Below, piece by piece: positions 16,438 through 22,928 of a stretch of DNA of 34,831 nt (position 1 is the stretch's first letter; the number at the start of each line of letters is the position of its first letter). The notes under the pieces were generated by a model. The model saw nothing but the letters and a program-made list of their open reading frames with translations. It was not told the origin of the DNA and did not search any database. A program made the translations under genes and the position numbers. This stretch comes from Bacteroidales bacterium (lineage in GTDB: Bacteria; Bacteroidota; Bacteroidia; Bacteroidales; UBA932): positions 1 through 34,831 of the forward strand of contig JAFROJ010000066.1 of NCBI GenBank assembly GCA_017429765.1, in the 5' to 3' direction.

Positions 16438-17532
16438 CTATAAGCTGATCCTGAGACCGGCGCCGATTGTTAGCATCAAGGGGTTCTCCGTCCTGTAGGT
16501 TAGCAGGGCGGGGTTCTCCGGCTTGAAGTACCACGACAACTCTGGCGCCATGAATATTCCGATGTTATCGGAAATGTCATACTGTACACCGACATCCGCC
16601 ATAACAGACCAGTTAATCCTATTGTCCTGAACGGTCTTCCCGTTATATCGGGCGAAAACACAACGGTCAACCTTGCCTCCCGCACCGGTCCGGATCGAGA
16701 ACCTACCGTTTTTTATAGTGACCCATTCTAACTTCAATGGAATCCCTAAATAATAAACGGTTTGTCTCTTGGCTGTCTGTTTATCGTCTGGCAGTGTGAA
16801 TACTGACTTATAAGATGACAGCTCAAGTCCCGAAGTCAGGGCGAGTTTGTCACTTAACGAGTAACTGACATCTATTCCGAAAGTCAAAGGTAAAGAATGG
16901 TCGGCGTTCATATTCGCGCCAGGGGCTATTATTGAAATTGATCCTCCTGGAGTGGAAAGGTAAGGTTGATCGAAAGGAGCGCCATCGACGGAAACAGATC
17001 TTCTCAATCCATTAAGATGTGGAGTGACAGAGAAGCGTCCGTTGGTTTTTCTACTGACAGTCAGATAATCATTTTGGAATTCATCCCTTCTATTATCCTC
17101 TATAGTGTTTTCCTCGTTTTCCGCCGGGAAGCTATCGTTATCATCTTCTTCATCCTCAACGGTTTCCTTTTCAAGGAGGGTGAGAGATGTGTCAGCCGAA
17201 CGCACAATGTTATTTGTCCGCTCCAAGTGACTCGCTGGTGCGGTCAGCATCTCATCTGATTCAGGGATAACTGCTTCTGATGACAATGATAAGGGGGAAG
17301 ATGACAATACGTTTTCCTGCTTGATGATGGTTTCGTCTGCCTGATGAATAAAGAAGATTGACACAATGGACGCCACCGCCGTCGTTGTGAGCAAAATATA
17401 AGATAATGCCGACAAGCGCCGTCGTCTCCTATTGGAGAGATACATCGCTTCGAAGACTTCCCAGTCGTCCGAGGGAAGTTGAGCTTCCGTATCTTTAACG
17501 CGGCCCCGTATTATGTCAATCCATTCTTCCAT
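16438..17532 (-). CDS. Single-helix protein with C-terminal outer-membrane-type beta-barrel, candidate trans-envelope anti-sigma factor
   Basis: Protein of 364 aa with an unusual order of parts. Residues 1-39 are hydrophilic, contain DDWEVFEAMY, and end in five arginines (35-39). A transmembrane helix spans about 41-62, with the positive charges placing the N terminus in the cytoplasm. A long linker (63-165) is rich in Ser, Glu and Asp, very acidic at 119-151. From about 165 the sequence alternates polar and hydrophobic residues as in outer-membrane beta-barrels, with GIDVSYSLSDKLALTSGLELSSY and a C-terminal strand LTIGAGLRISL. It starts three bases after the stop of an ECF sigma gene, the usual place of an anti-sigma factor. 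The region is AT-richer than the rest of the window. I know of no assigned function; the anti-sigma role is inference. Confidence 0.75.
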   Translation of the reverse strand: MEEWIDIIRGRVKDTEAQLPSDDWEVFEAMYLSNRRRRRLSALSYILLTTTAVASIVSIFFIHQADETIIKQENVLSSSPLSLSSEAVIPESDEMLTAPASHLERTNNIVRSADTSLTLLEKETVEDEEDDNDSFPAENEENTIEDNRRDEFQNDYLTVSRKTNGRFSVTPHLNGLRRSVSVDGAPFDQPYLSTPGGSISIIAPGANMNADHSLPLTFGIDVSYSLSDKLALTSGLELSSYKSVFTLPDDKQTAKRQTVYYLGIPLKLEWVTIKNGRFSIRTGAGGKVDRCVFARYNGKTVQDNRINWSVMADVGVQYDISDNIGIFMAPELSWYFKPENPALLTYRTENPLMLTIGAGLRISL

Positions 17533-17535
17533 AGT

Positions 17536-18099
17536 TTACCGATTATTCTCATAATACGCTTTTATCATGTTAGCTAACATCTTCTTTGCTTTGGCTAAAG
17601 AAGAAGATGATGTCTTTTCCCGGATCCCCAGGATCTCCGCTATCTCTTTATGGGAGAATCCGTCGATGCAGAACATGTTGAAAACTATTCTGTTAGAATC
17701 GGGAAGTCTCGAAATGAATTGTTGCAATACCGGAAGAGGTATGTGTCTTACTTCATCTATCTCGGGGATAACCACATTCGACATTTCCTCTCCAAGAGCG
17801 GAGACTTCCAGTTTATTATCTTTCCGCAAACGGTCAATCGCCATATTCATGGCGATTCTTGTCAGCCATGAATAAAGAGATCCCCGGCCTTGATAACGAA
17901 ACTGATGAATCTTCTGGAGAGCCCGGATCATCGTGTCATGCATAATGTCCGTCCCTTCTATTGGGCCATTGGAGTAGCGTGAGCAGAACGAGGAAAGTCT
18001 AGCCGCATATCGACTATACAGCTCCTTCCTGGCGGCGCTGTTTCCGTCAGCGCACAAAGACGCCAGTTCCTTCTCGTCTATCTCAGAAATGTTTATCAA
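17536..18099 (-). CDS. ECF-type RNA polymerase sigma factor (island)
   Basis: Sigma-70 family protein of 187 aa. Region 2 (about residues 22-95) includes IEGTDIMHDTMIRALQKIHQF and GRGSLYSWLTRIAMNMAIDRLRK. Region 4 (about 125-180) includes LPDSNRIVFNMFCIDGFSHKEIAEILGIREKTSSSSLAKAKKML, a helix-turn-helix. The start appears to be TTG at 18099; no in-frame ATG occurs upstream and the next one falls inside region 2. The upstream region carries TAGCCGTATT-N13-CGTTAT, also found ahead of the divergent serpin gene, which suggests autoregulation and control of the serpin. The next gene on its strand, three bases away, encodes the helix-linker-barrel protein. Confidence 0.93.
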   Translation of the reverse strand: MINISEIDEKELASLCADGNSAARKELYSRYAARLSSFCSRYSNGPIEGTDIMHDTMIRALQKIHQFRYQGRGSLYSWLTRIAMNMAIDRLRKDNKLEVSALGEEMSNVVIPEIDEVRHIPLPVLQQFISRLPDSNRIVFNMFCIDGFSHKEIAEILGIREKTSSSSLAKAKKMLANMIKAYYENNR

Positions 18100-18112
18100 T
18101 CTCTCTATTCGT

Positions 18113-18141
18113 ATAACGTGATTATTTCTGTAATACGGCTA
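18113..18141 (-). promoter_or_regulatory. Predicted ECF-type promoter of the island sigma operon
   Basis: On the minus strand TAGCCGTATT (18141-18132), 13 bases, then CGTTAT (18118-18113). The same two words with the same spacing stand in front of the serpin on the other strand. The CGT in the downstream element is typical of -10 elements read by ECF sigma factors. Transcription would start a few bases before the TTG start codon. Confidence 0.65.
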
Positions 18142-18176
18142 AAAGATATAGATTTTCTTAATATGATAGCCGTATT
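18132..18176. repeat. Inverted repeat formed by the two divergent ECF promoter elements
   Basis: Perfect 10-base arms AATACGGCTA (18132-18141) and TAGCCGTATT (18167-18176) are separated by 25 AT-rich bases. The arms are the upstream elements of two back-to-back promoters. A regulator binding site is an alternative reading, but the conserved CGTTAT on each outer side favours promoters. Confidence 0.8.
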
Positions 18177-18195
18177 TCGGGAATTCAGGCGTTAT
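18167..18195 (+). promoter_or_regulatory. Predicted ECF-type promoter of the serpin gene
   Basis: TAGCCGTATT (18167-18176), 13 bases, then CGTTAT (18190-18195). It duplicates the sigma-operon promoter exactly in both words and in spacing, whereas most of the spacer bases differ. It predicts a leader of about 28 bases before the serpin ATG at 18231. Confidence 0.65.
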
Positions 18196-18230
18196 GTTGA
18201 TGACGATATGATTCATGAGTGTCCGCGATT

Positions 18231-19496
18231 ATGAAAATGATGATAAATACGTTATCTCACTCGCTCCTCGCTGTAATGGTGATCGCTCTCTCAGGATGTG
18301 AGAAGGACGACACGATACCGGCGGATGAGCTTGTTGAAAGGAAGGATCTCGTCATGACGAGATCTGAGTTGGAGTTCATACAGGCGAACAACGACTTCGC
18401 CTTCGAACTCTTCAAGAATATGCCGGAGAGATTTGACGGTGGTGACTTCGTGATCTCGCCCCTATCTGTGACTTTTGACCTGGGGATGGTTGACAATGGG
18501 GCCAAGGGGGAGACCTTTGATGAGATAAACAAGGTTCTTGGATATAAGGAAAGCACCGTGGATGGCTTGAACTCTTTCTGCCAGTCAATGATGAGGCAAT
18601 CGGTGGAAGTGGACCCTTCCACGACCATCGAGATAGCGAATGCCGCAGTTGTCAACAACAAATTAGCTCCGCTTAAGGACAGTTTCTCAAAAACCGTCAA
18701 GTCTTTCTATGACGCGGAGATTGTCAACAAGGATTTCTCCAAGGATGACGTGAGGAAGTTGGTCAACGACTGGTGTGACAAGAAAACCCATGGGATGATA
18801 AAGGAGTTGCTTAAGGACAAGGTTTCTCCGGCTGACTATGCCCATTTCCTGAACGCGGTCTATTTCAAGGGAGTATGGTCCAGTCAATTCAAGAAGAGCG
18901 AGACAAAAGAAGAGAAGTTCACATGTGAGAACGGAAGTAAGAAGACGGTCAACATGATGCGTCAAAAGGGTAAGTTTCAATTATCCTCCGATAGAACAGC
19001 CTCGTTGTTACGAATGCCTTACGGGAATGGCGCGTTCAATATGACGATACTTCTCCCTAAACAGGGAAAGACGCTTGATGATGTGATAAAAGGACTCGAT
19101 TGGGCTTCTTGGAATGATTCATTTAAAAATACGGGTATCGCTGAGGTGGATGTTAAGATCCCAAGGTTCGAGACAGAGACATATTCGGAATTGGTAAAAC
19201 CTCTGGAACAATTGGGAATCCACAGAGCTTTTGACAGTCAGATGGCTGATTTCTCCCTTATGACAGACGAGGCGGTGTGCGTGACGGATATCCATCATAA
19301 AGTCAGGATTAAAGTTGATGAGCGTGGCTCAGAGGCGGCCGCGACATCAGATGTGGTGGTGGCTATGTTGACATCAACAGGGGCTGGTACAAGCCAGCCG
19401 ACTTTAGAGTTCCATGCCGACCATCCTTTTCTCTATGTCATCACGGAAATCAGTTCCGGGGCCATCTTCTTTATAGGCCAATACACAGGGAGGTAA
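18231..19496 (+). CDS. Serpin-family protease inhibitor, lipoprotein
   Basis: Serpin of 421 aa, a suicide inhibitor of serine or cysteine proteases. Residues 1-22 are a lipoprotein signal with lipobox LSGC and acylated Cys at 23. The next residues, EKDD, resemble the Lys/acidic surface-export signal known for Bacteroidota lipoproteins, so it is probably on the cell surface. The serpin fold covers about 55-421, with NDFAFELFKNM, FVISPLSVTFDLGM, FLNAVYFKGVW and the closing HPFLYVI. The reactive loop keeps the inhibitory hinge pattern GSEAAATS (366-373). Counting from P17 (E364), P1-P1' would be L380-T381, pointing to chymotrypsin-, elastase- or subtilisin-like targets. ATG 18231 is preferred over a GTG at 18219. 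It shares a promoter motif with the divergent sigma operon. Confidence 0.95.
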   Translation: MKMMINTLSHSLLAVMVIALSGCEKDDTIPADELVERKDLVMTRSELEFIQANNDFAFELFKNMPERFDGGDFVISPLSVTFDLGMVDNGAKGETFDEINKVLGYKESTVDGLNSFCQSMMRQSVEVDPSTTIEIANAAVVNNKLAPLKDSFSKTVKSFYDAEIVNKDFSKDDVRKLVNDWCDKKTHGMIKELLKDKVSPADYAHFLNAVYFKGVWSSQFKKSETKEEKFTCENGSKKTVNMMRQKGKFQLSSDRTASLLRMPYGNGAFNMTILLPKQGKTLDDVIKGLDWASWNDSFKNTGIAEVDVKIPRFETETYSELVKPLEQLGIHRAFDSQMADFSLMTDEAVCVTDIHHKVRIKVDERGSEAAATSDVVVAMLTSTGAGTSQPTLEFHADHPFLYVITEISSGAIFFIGQYTGR

Positions 19497-19507
19497 AGAA
19501 ATAATAT

Positions 19508-20038
19508 CTATTCGAAGAAGGAGAAGCGCACGCGGCCGTAGCGCTTCTCTTTTTTGAATCTGGGGTGACCGGTGAAGGAGTGCTCCTCGCCGTGCTCGAG
19601 GATGAAGTAGCACCCGGGGTGCAGCAGGTCACGCTCGAAAATCTTGTCGGGGAGGGTCTCCACGCCTTCGAGGGCGTAGGGCGGGTCGGCGAATATGATG
19701 TCGAACTTCTCCCGGCAGATCGGGATGAAGTCGAAGACGTTGTCCCTGACCATCACGACGTTGTCGAGCCCGAGCCTTTTCGCCTCCGTCTTGATGAAGG
19801 ACGCGTTCTCCCTGGCCATTTCCACTGAATAAACCACCGCCGCACCCCTTGAGGCGAACTCGAAGGCGACGGCGCCCGTGCCGCCGAACAGGTCGAGAAC
19901 CTTCAAGTCCTCGAACTCATATTCGTTGTTAAGGATGTTGAACAGCCCTTCCCGCGCGAAATCCGTGGTGGGACGGGCCTTGTAGCCCGCCGGGGGATTG
20001 ATCGACTTCCCCTTCAAGCGACCGCCGATGATCCTCAT
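19508..20038 (-). CDS. rsmD: 16S rRNA (guanine-N2) methyltransferase RsmD
   Basis: SAM-dependent methyltransferase of 176 aa that modifies G966 of 16S rRNA in the small subunit (E. coli numbering). It starts with MRIIGGRLKGKSI, followed by RPTTDFAREGLFNIL, the SAM-binding VLDLFGGTGAVAFEFASRGA (motif I) with E in YSVEMA, and the catalytic motif IV DPPY. The ATG overlaps the stop of the upstream DUF3822 gene by four bases. The last codons lie over a strong plus-strand terminator for the serpin, so the C-terminal residues RVRFSFFE are partly shaped by that hairpin. Confidence 0.95.
   Translation of the reverse strand: MRIIGGRLKGKSINPPAGYKARPTTDFAREGLFNILNNEYEFEDLKVLDLFGGTGAVAFEFASRGAAVVYSVEMARENASFIKTEAKRLGLDNVVMVRDNVFDFIPICREKFDIIFADPPYALEGVETLPDKIFERDLLHPGCYFILEHGEEHSFTGHPRFKKEKRYGRVRFSFFE
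19521..19555 (+). terminator. Intrinsic terminator of the serpin gene, inside the rsmD 3' end
   Basis: Perfect 9-base arms GAGAAGCGC (19521-19529) and GCGCTTCTC (19541-19549) with an 11-base loop, followed by six T (19550-19555). The stem can be lengthened by A-T and G-T pairs with GAAG upstream. It lies 25 bases after the serpin stop, wholly inside the convergent rsmD coding sequence. Confidence 0.85.
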
Positions 20039-20493
20039 GACCTCTCGACGGACTTGAAGTAGCGGTAGAGAGACATCTCCTCCTCGTCGGAGAGGGGAGT
20101 CATGAAATGGACTGTCGAGACCTCCGGGTTGAGTTGCAGCTTCCTGACGGACATGAACAGGAAATACTCCGCCGTGGTGAAGTCGGCCGCCTGGAAGGTG
20201 TTGGCCAGCAGGAGGTTGTCTCCTTGGGCTATGACCAGCGACAGGATGCCGTCCTCGAAGGAGGCGGCGATTTTGTTGTATTCCTTGATGTCGGGGAGGC
20301 TCTTGAGGAGGTGGTACAACTCGGGGAGCTCAGAATGAGAATACACCAGTTCGGCGGATAACTCCGGCAAACTGATGTATTCGACTTGGTCTTCCTCGCC
20401 TAGCTTGACCGTCCGTGAAAGGAGTTCCGCGGCGTTAGCCGGGTCGAAAAACGCGGATGGTACCAGCGCGGCTTTGAGGGTGTGACGGGACAT
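20035..20493 (-). CDS. DUF3822 family protein, short form
   Basis: Protein of 152 aa that matches the central and C-terminal part of DUF3822, a Bacteroidota family with an actin-like ATPase fold and unknown role, usually encoded beside rsmD. Recognisable parts are ALVPSAFFDPANAAELL, ELVYSHSELPELYHLLKSL, a strand block ILSLVIAQGDNLLLANTF, and YFLFMSVRKLQLNPEVSTVHF. Family members are commonly 250-280 aa, so about 100 N-terminal residues seem to be missing. The preceding gene stops seven bases upstream, leaving no room for them in this position. It may be a natural short form or an old deletion. Confidence 0.7.
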   Translation of the reverse strand: MSRHTLKAALVPSAFFDPANAAELLSRTVKLGEEDQVEYISLPELSAELVYSHSELPELYHLLKSLPDIKEYNKIAASFEDGILSLVIAQGDNLLLANTFQAADFTTAEYFLFMSVRKLQLNPEVSTVHFMTPLSDEEEMSLYRYFKSVERS

Positions 20494-20500
20494 CGGGGGA

Positions 20501-21217
20501 CTACTCCCAGTTACCCGCGTTGTTGTTAGGGGCGGTGATGCTACCTACCTGGAGTCCCTCATACTGGCCGAGATCCTCGCGCTCGGCGATCAGGTTGACG
20601 ATGAGCTGGTGGTCAAGACCGTTCAGCAGGGACTTGTAGGGCAACTTGGCCTCGAAGAGGGGAACATCGACTCCGGAGACCTTTTTCACGATAGCGTTCA
20701 TCTCGATGTCCTGGACCTCAGCCGCGCCGTACTCGCCGACAGCGAAGGGGATCTTGTCGATGGTGTTGATATCGAAATCGGTCCTGCTCTTGAACAAGGT
20801 GTCCTTCACGGGGATCTTGTTCTGGATGGAGAAAACGAGATTCTGGTCACCCGCGAGATAGAGCTTGTAGAGGTCGGCGTCGGTGATCTTGCCCCTGGCG
20901 GCCTTCTTCACCTCGTTGGTGTGGGCCATAGCGAGGGAGTCGTCCTTGGAGCCAATCTGCATGAGAACCACCATCTCACCCTTGTTGTAGAACTGCTTGA
21001 GGGTGTCGAAAGAGGCGGTGAAACGGTCATTCACGCTCTTGTAGGCGACCTGGAGGTCACGGATATCCTTGAGCTGCTGAATGGCAACCTTCTTTCTGGC
21101 GTTGACATCCTTCTCGAACCTGACAGGTTCCATTACACCTTCGTAGATCTTGTACACAAGGAACACGCAGAGAAGCGCGAGCACGATGCTGAGAATCGTT
21201 TTCAGAGTCTTGTTCAT
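20501..21217 (-). CDS. Membrane-anchored protein of unknown function
   Basis: Protein of 238 aa. Residues 5-25 form one hydrophobic helix (LKTILSIVLALLCVFLVYKIY), probably a membrane anchor with the rest in the periplasm. Residues 35-75 are a likely amphipathic helix or coiled coil (KDVNARKKVAIQQLKDIRDLQVAYKSVNDRF), and the remainder is mixed alpha/beta with FAVGEYGAAEVQDIEM and PYKSLLNGLDHQLIVNLI. I do not recognise a named domain. It heads a three-gene run with DUF3822 and rsmD and has its own promoter. The gene looks intact and its codon use resembles its neighbours. Confidence 0.8.
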   Translation of the reverse strand: MNKTLKTILSIVLALLCVFLVYKIYEGVMEPVRFEKDVNARKKVAIQQLKDIRDLQVAYKSVNDRFTASFDTLKQFYNKGEMVVLMQIGSKDDSLAMAHTNEVKKAARGKITDADLYKLYLAGDQNLVFSIQNKIPVKDTLFKSRTDFDINTIDKIPFAVGEYGAAEVQDIEMNAIVKKVSGVDVPLFEAKLPYKSLLNGLDHQLIVNLIAEREDLGQYEGLQVGSITAPNNNAGNWE

Positions 21218-21272
21218 TATACTTGAAATTTATGATTAGCTTTCCGTGAACCGACAATAAGTCAATTCTGGA

Positions 21273-21303
21273 CAAAGTTAGAAAATTGATTTATGAATTG
21301 CAA
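21273..21303 (-). promoter_or_regulatory. Promoter of the unknown-DUF3822-rsmD operon
   Basis: Minus-strand TTG (21303-21301, in ATTG), a 20-base spacer, then TAACTTTG (21280-21273), a perfect TAnnTTTG. It predicts a leader of about 50 bases before the ATG at 21217. Confidence 0.6.
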
Positions 21304-21326
21304 TATAATATTTGTAATATTATTCG

Positions 21327-21334
21327 TAATTTTG
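21327..21334 (+). promoter_or_regulatory. -7 box for the DHH-led operon
   Basis: TAATTTTG matches TAnnTTTG exactly and ends eight bases before the ATG at 21343, so the leader would be very short. I see no good TTTG at the right distance, so the -33 element is weak or absent. Confidence 0.5.
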
Positions 21335-21342
21335 CTCCCCGA

Positions 21343-22380
21343 ATGGACAAGATCAAAGAACTCAGCGCTCGGATCCAGGTGGCGGCACGCGTCTCCGTGG
21401 TTGTCCATACCCACCCGGACGGCGACGCCCTGGGCAGCGGTATGGCTCTTGTCGGCTATCTGGGAGGCAGTCTCGGGAAGGACGCCGTCCTTGTGGCTCC
21501 GGACAGTGTCCCGGAGTCTCTGGCGTTCATCCCCGCGGGCTTTCCTGAAGGTTCTTTGATGGTCTATGGAGACGATCCCGAAAGGGCGTCCGGGAGTTTG
21601 AGGGAGAGCGACTTGCTGTTTTGCCTGGACTGTCCGGACTTCTCCAGGACGAACCCGGGGATGGAGGCTGTCCTGAAGTCCGCCAAGGCCCCTAAGGTGC
21701 TGGTGGACCATCATTTGAACCCCTCTTCAGGGTCTTTCGACATCGTGTTCTCACAGACTGACATCTCCTCCACCTGCGAGCTTCTTTTCGGGATATTGAA
21801 AAGACTGCCGGGGGTCGACGGTGACCTTTCCAGGATCCCGATGAGCTCTCTCGAGGCCCTGATGACCGGGATGACCACGGACACGAACAACCTCGCCAAC
21901 TCGGTCTTCCCCGGGACCTTGGAGATGGCTTCCGAGCTTATCGCCGCCGGGGTGGACAGGGATAGGATTCTCGACCTTGTCTACAACCGCTACCGGGAGA
22001 ACCGCCTGAGGCTGATGGGTTATCTCCTTCATGACATAATGAGGATCACTCCCCAGGGAGTGGCCTACATGATCCTCGACAAGGAGATCCAGGACAGGTT
22101 CGATTTCCGCCAGGGCGAGAGCGAGGGTTTCGTGAATATCCCCCTGGCCGTCTCCTCGGTGAGGATGAGCGTCCTGCTCACGGAGGAGGATAGGTGGTTC
22201 AGGGTCTCAGTCAGGTCAAAGAGGGGAGTCTCCGCCAACCGGTTCGCCAGGGAACACTTCCATGGCGGGGGGCATGAGATGGCCGCCGGAGGGAGGTTAT
22301 ATTTCCCCGAGGACATCCCGTCCCACGGCGACGCCGAGGCATACATATTGAAAGTGACAGAAGAGTTTTTCCGGAGATGA
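21343..22380 (+). CDS. DHH/DHHA1 phosphoesterase (NrnA-like)
   Basis: Cytoplasmic phosphoesterase of 345 aa, similar to bifunctional oligoribonuclease/pAp phosphatase NrnA, which removes nucleotides from very short RNAs and dephosphorylates pAp; some relatives cleave cyclic dinucleotides or their pApA products. Mn-binding motifs are present: H24-P-D-G-D28, the DHH triad D122-H123-H124, and DHHA1 GGGH at 308-311 before EMAAGG. The ATG at 21343 is chosen; an in-frame ATG at 21286 lies upstream of the promoter box and adds 19 AT-rich-coded residues. The next gene starts on its stop codon (ATGA), the first of several tight junctions in a six-gene run. Confidence 0.93.
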   Translation: MDKIKELSARIQVAARVSVVVHTHPDGDALGSGMALVGYLGGSLGKDAVLVAPDSVPESLAFIPAGFPEGSLMVYGDDPERASGSLRESDLLFCLDCPDFSRTNPGMEAVLKSAKAPKVLVDHHLNPSSGSFDIVFSQTDISSTCELLFGILKRLPGVDGDLSRIPMSSLEALMTGMTTDTNNLANSVFPGTLEMASELIAAGVDRDRILDLVYNRYRENRLRLMGYLLHDIMRITPQGVAYMILDKEIQDRFDFRQGESEGFVNIPLAVSSVRMSVLLTEEDRWFRVSVRSKRGVSANRFAREHFHGGGHEMAAGGRLYFPEDIPSHGDAEAYILKVTEEFFRR

Positions 22381-22928
22381 GGAGATCACGTTTCATATTA
22401 ATAAGCTCCGCCCTTGTCCTTCTTGCCGTCTCTTGCGACAAGAAGCGTATGGAAACGGTGTACGACAAGCAGGAGAGCAACATCGAGAGCCTTGTCGAGC
22501 TTTTCTCCAACTCTTCCGAGGACGCCACTGTCGAGAGGAGGGTCGAGACGGTCAGGGTCACCGTGGCTCACGGGGACGGGCAGGCCCTTCAGGAGAACGG
22601 GGCGGTGGCCTTCTATTACGCCGGTCACTTCATCAACGGCTCCACCCTCAGTGTCTCCAACCTCTTCGCCACCAACTATGAGACCTACGCCAATTCTGTC
22701 AGGTGGAGTGTCACCGACAGCTCGGCTTTCGACATCATGACCATAAGGCTTGGACGGGACGAGATCGTCGAAGGCTTGAGGAATGGGCTTCCCGGGGTCA
22801 AGGCGGGGGACGAGTGCTACATCTTGTTCAACGGCCAGTATGGTTTCGGCAAAAAGAAGATAGGAAATGTCCCCTCGAACTCGGCTTTGGCCTATCATTT
22901 GTGGATAAAGAGCGTCAGCAATGATTAA
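22377..22928 (+). CDS. FKBP-type peptidyl-prolyl isomerase-like lipoprotein
   Basis: Lipoprotein of 183 aa. The signal ends in LAVSC with Cys at 20. From about residue 70 the sequence follows an FKBP fold: GAVAFYYAGHFINGSTLS (the usual HYTG-like strand), FDIMTIRLGRDEIVEGLRNGLPGVKAGDECYILF, and a closing GNVPSNSALAYHLWIKSV. Several active-site aromatics differ from canonical FKBPs, so isomerase activity is uncertain. FKBP-like lipoproteins such as GldI act in cell-envelope protein folding in Bacteroidota; I cannot say this is GldI. It overlaps the DHH gene by four bases and the next lipoprotein gene by eight. Confidence 0.8.
   Translation: MRRSRFILISSALVLLAVSCDKKRMETVYDKQESNIESLVELFSNSSEDATVERRVETVRVTVAHGDGQALQENGAVAFYYAGHFINGSTLSVSNLFATNYETYANSVRWSVTDSSAFDIMTIRLGRDEIVEGLRNGLPGVKAGDECYILFNGQYGFGKKKIGNVPSNSALAYHLWIKSVSND

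Noticed and set aside
18132-18176. The 10-base inverted repeat as a transcription terminator or a plain repressor operator
   Set aside because: There is no T tract and the arms are 25 bases apart. The repeated CGTTAT at the same distance outside each arm is better explained by two divergent promoters, although a regulator site cannot be ruled out.
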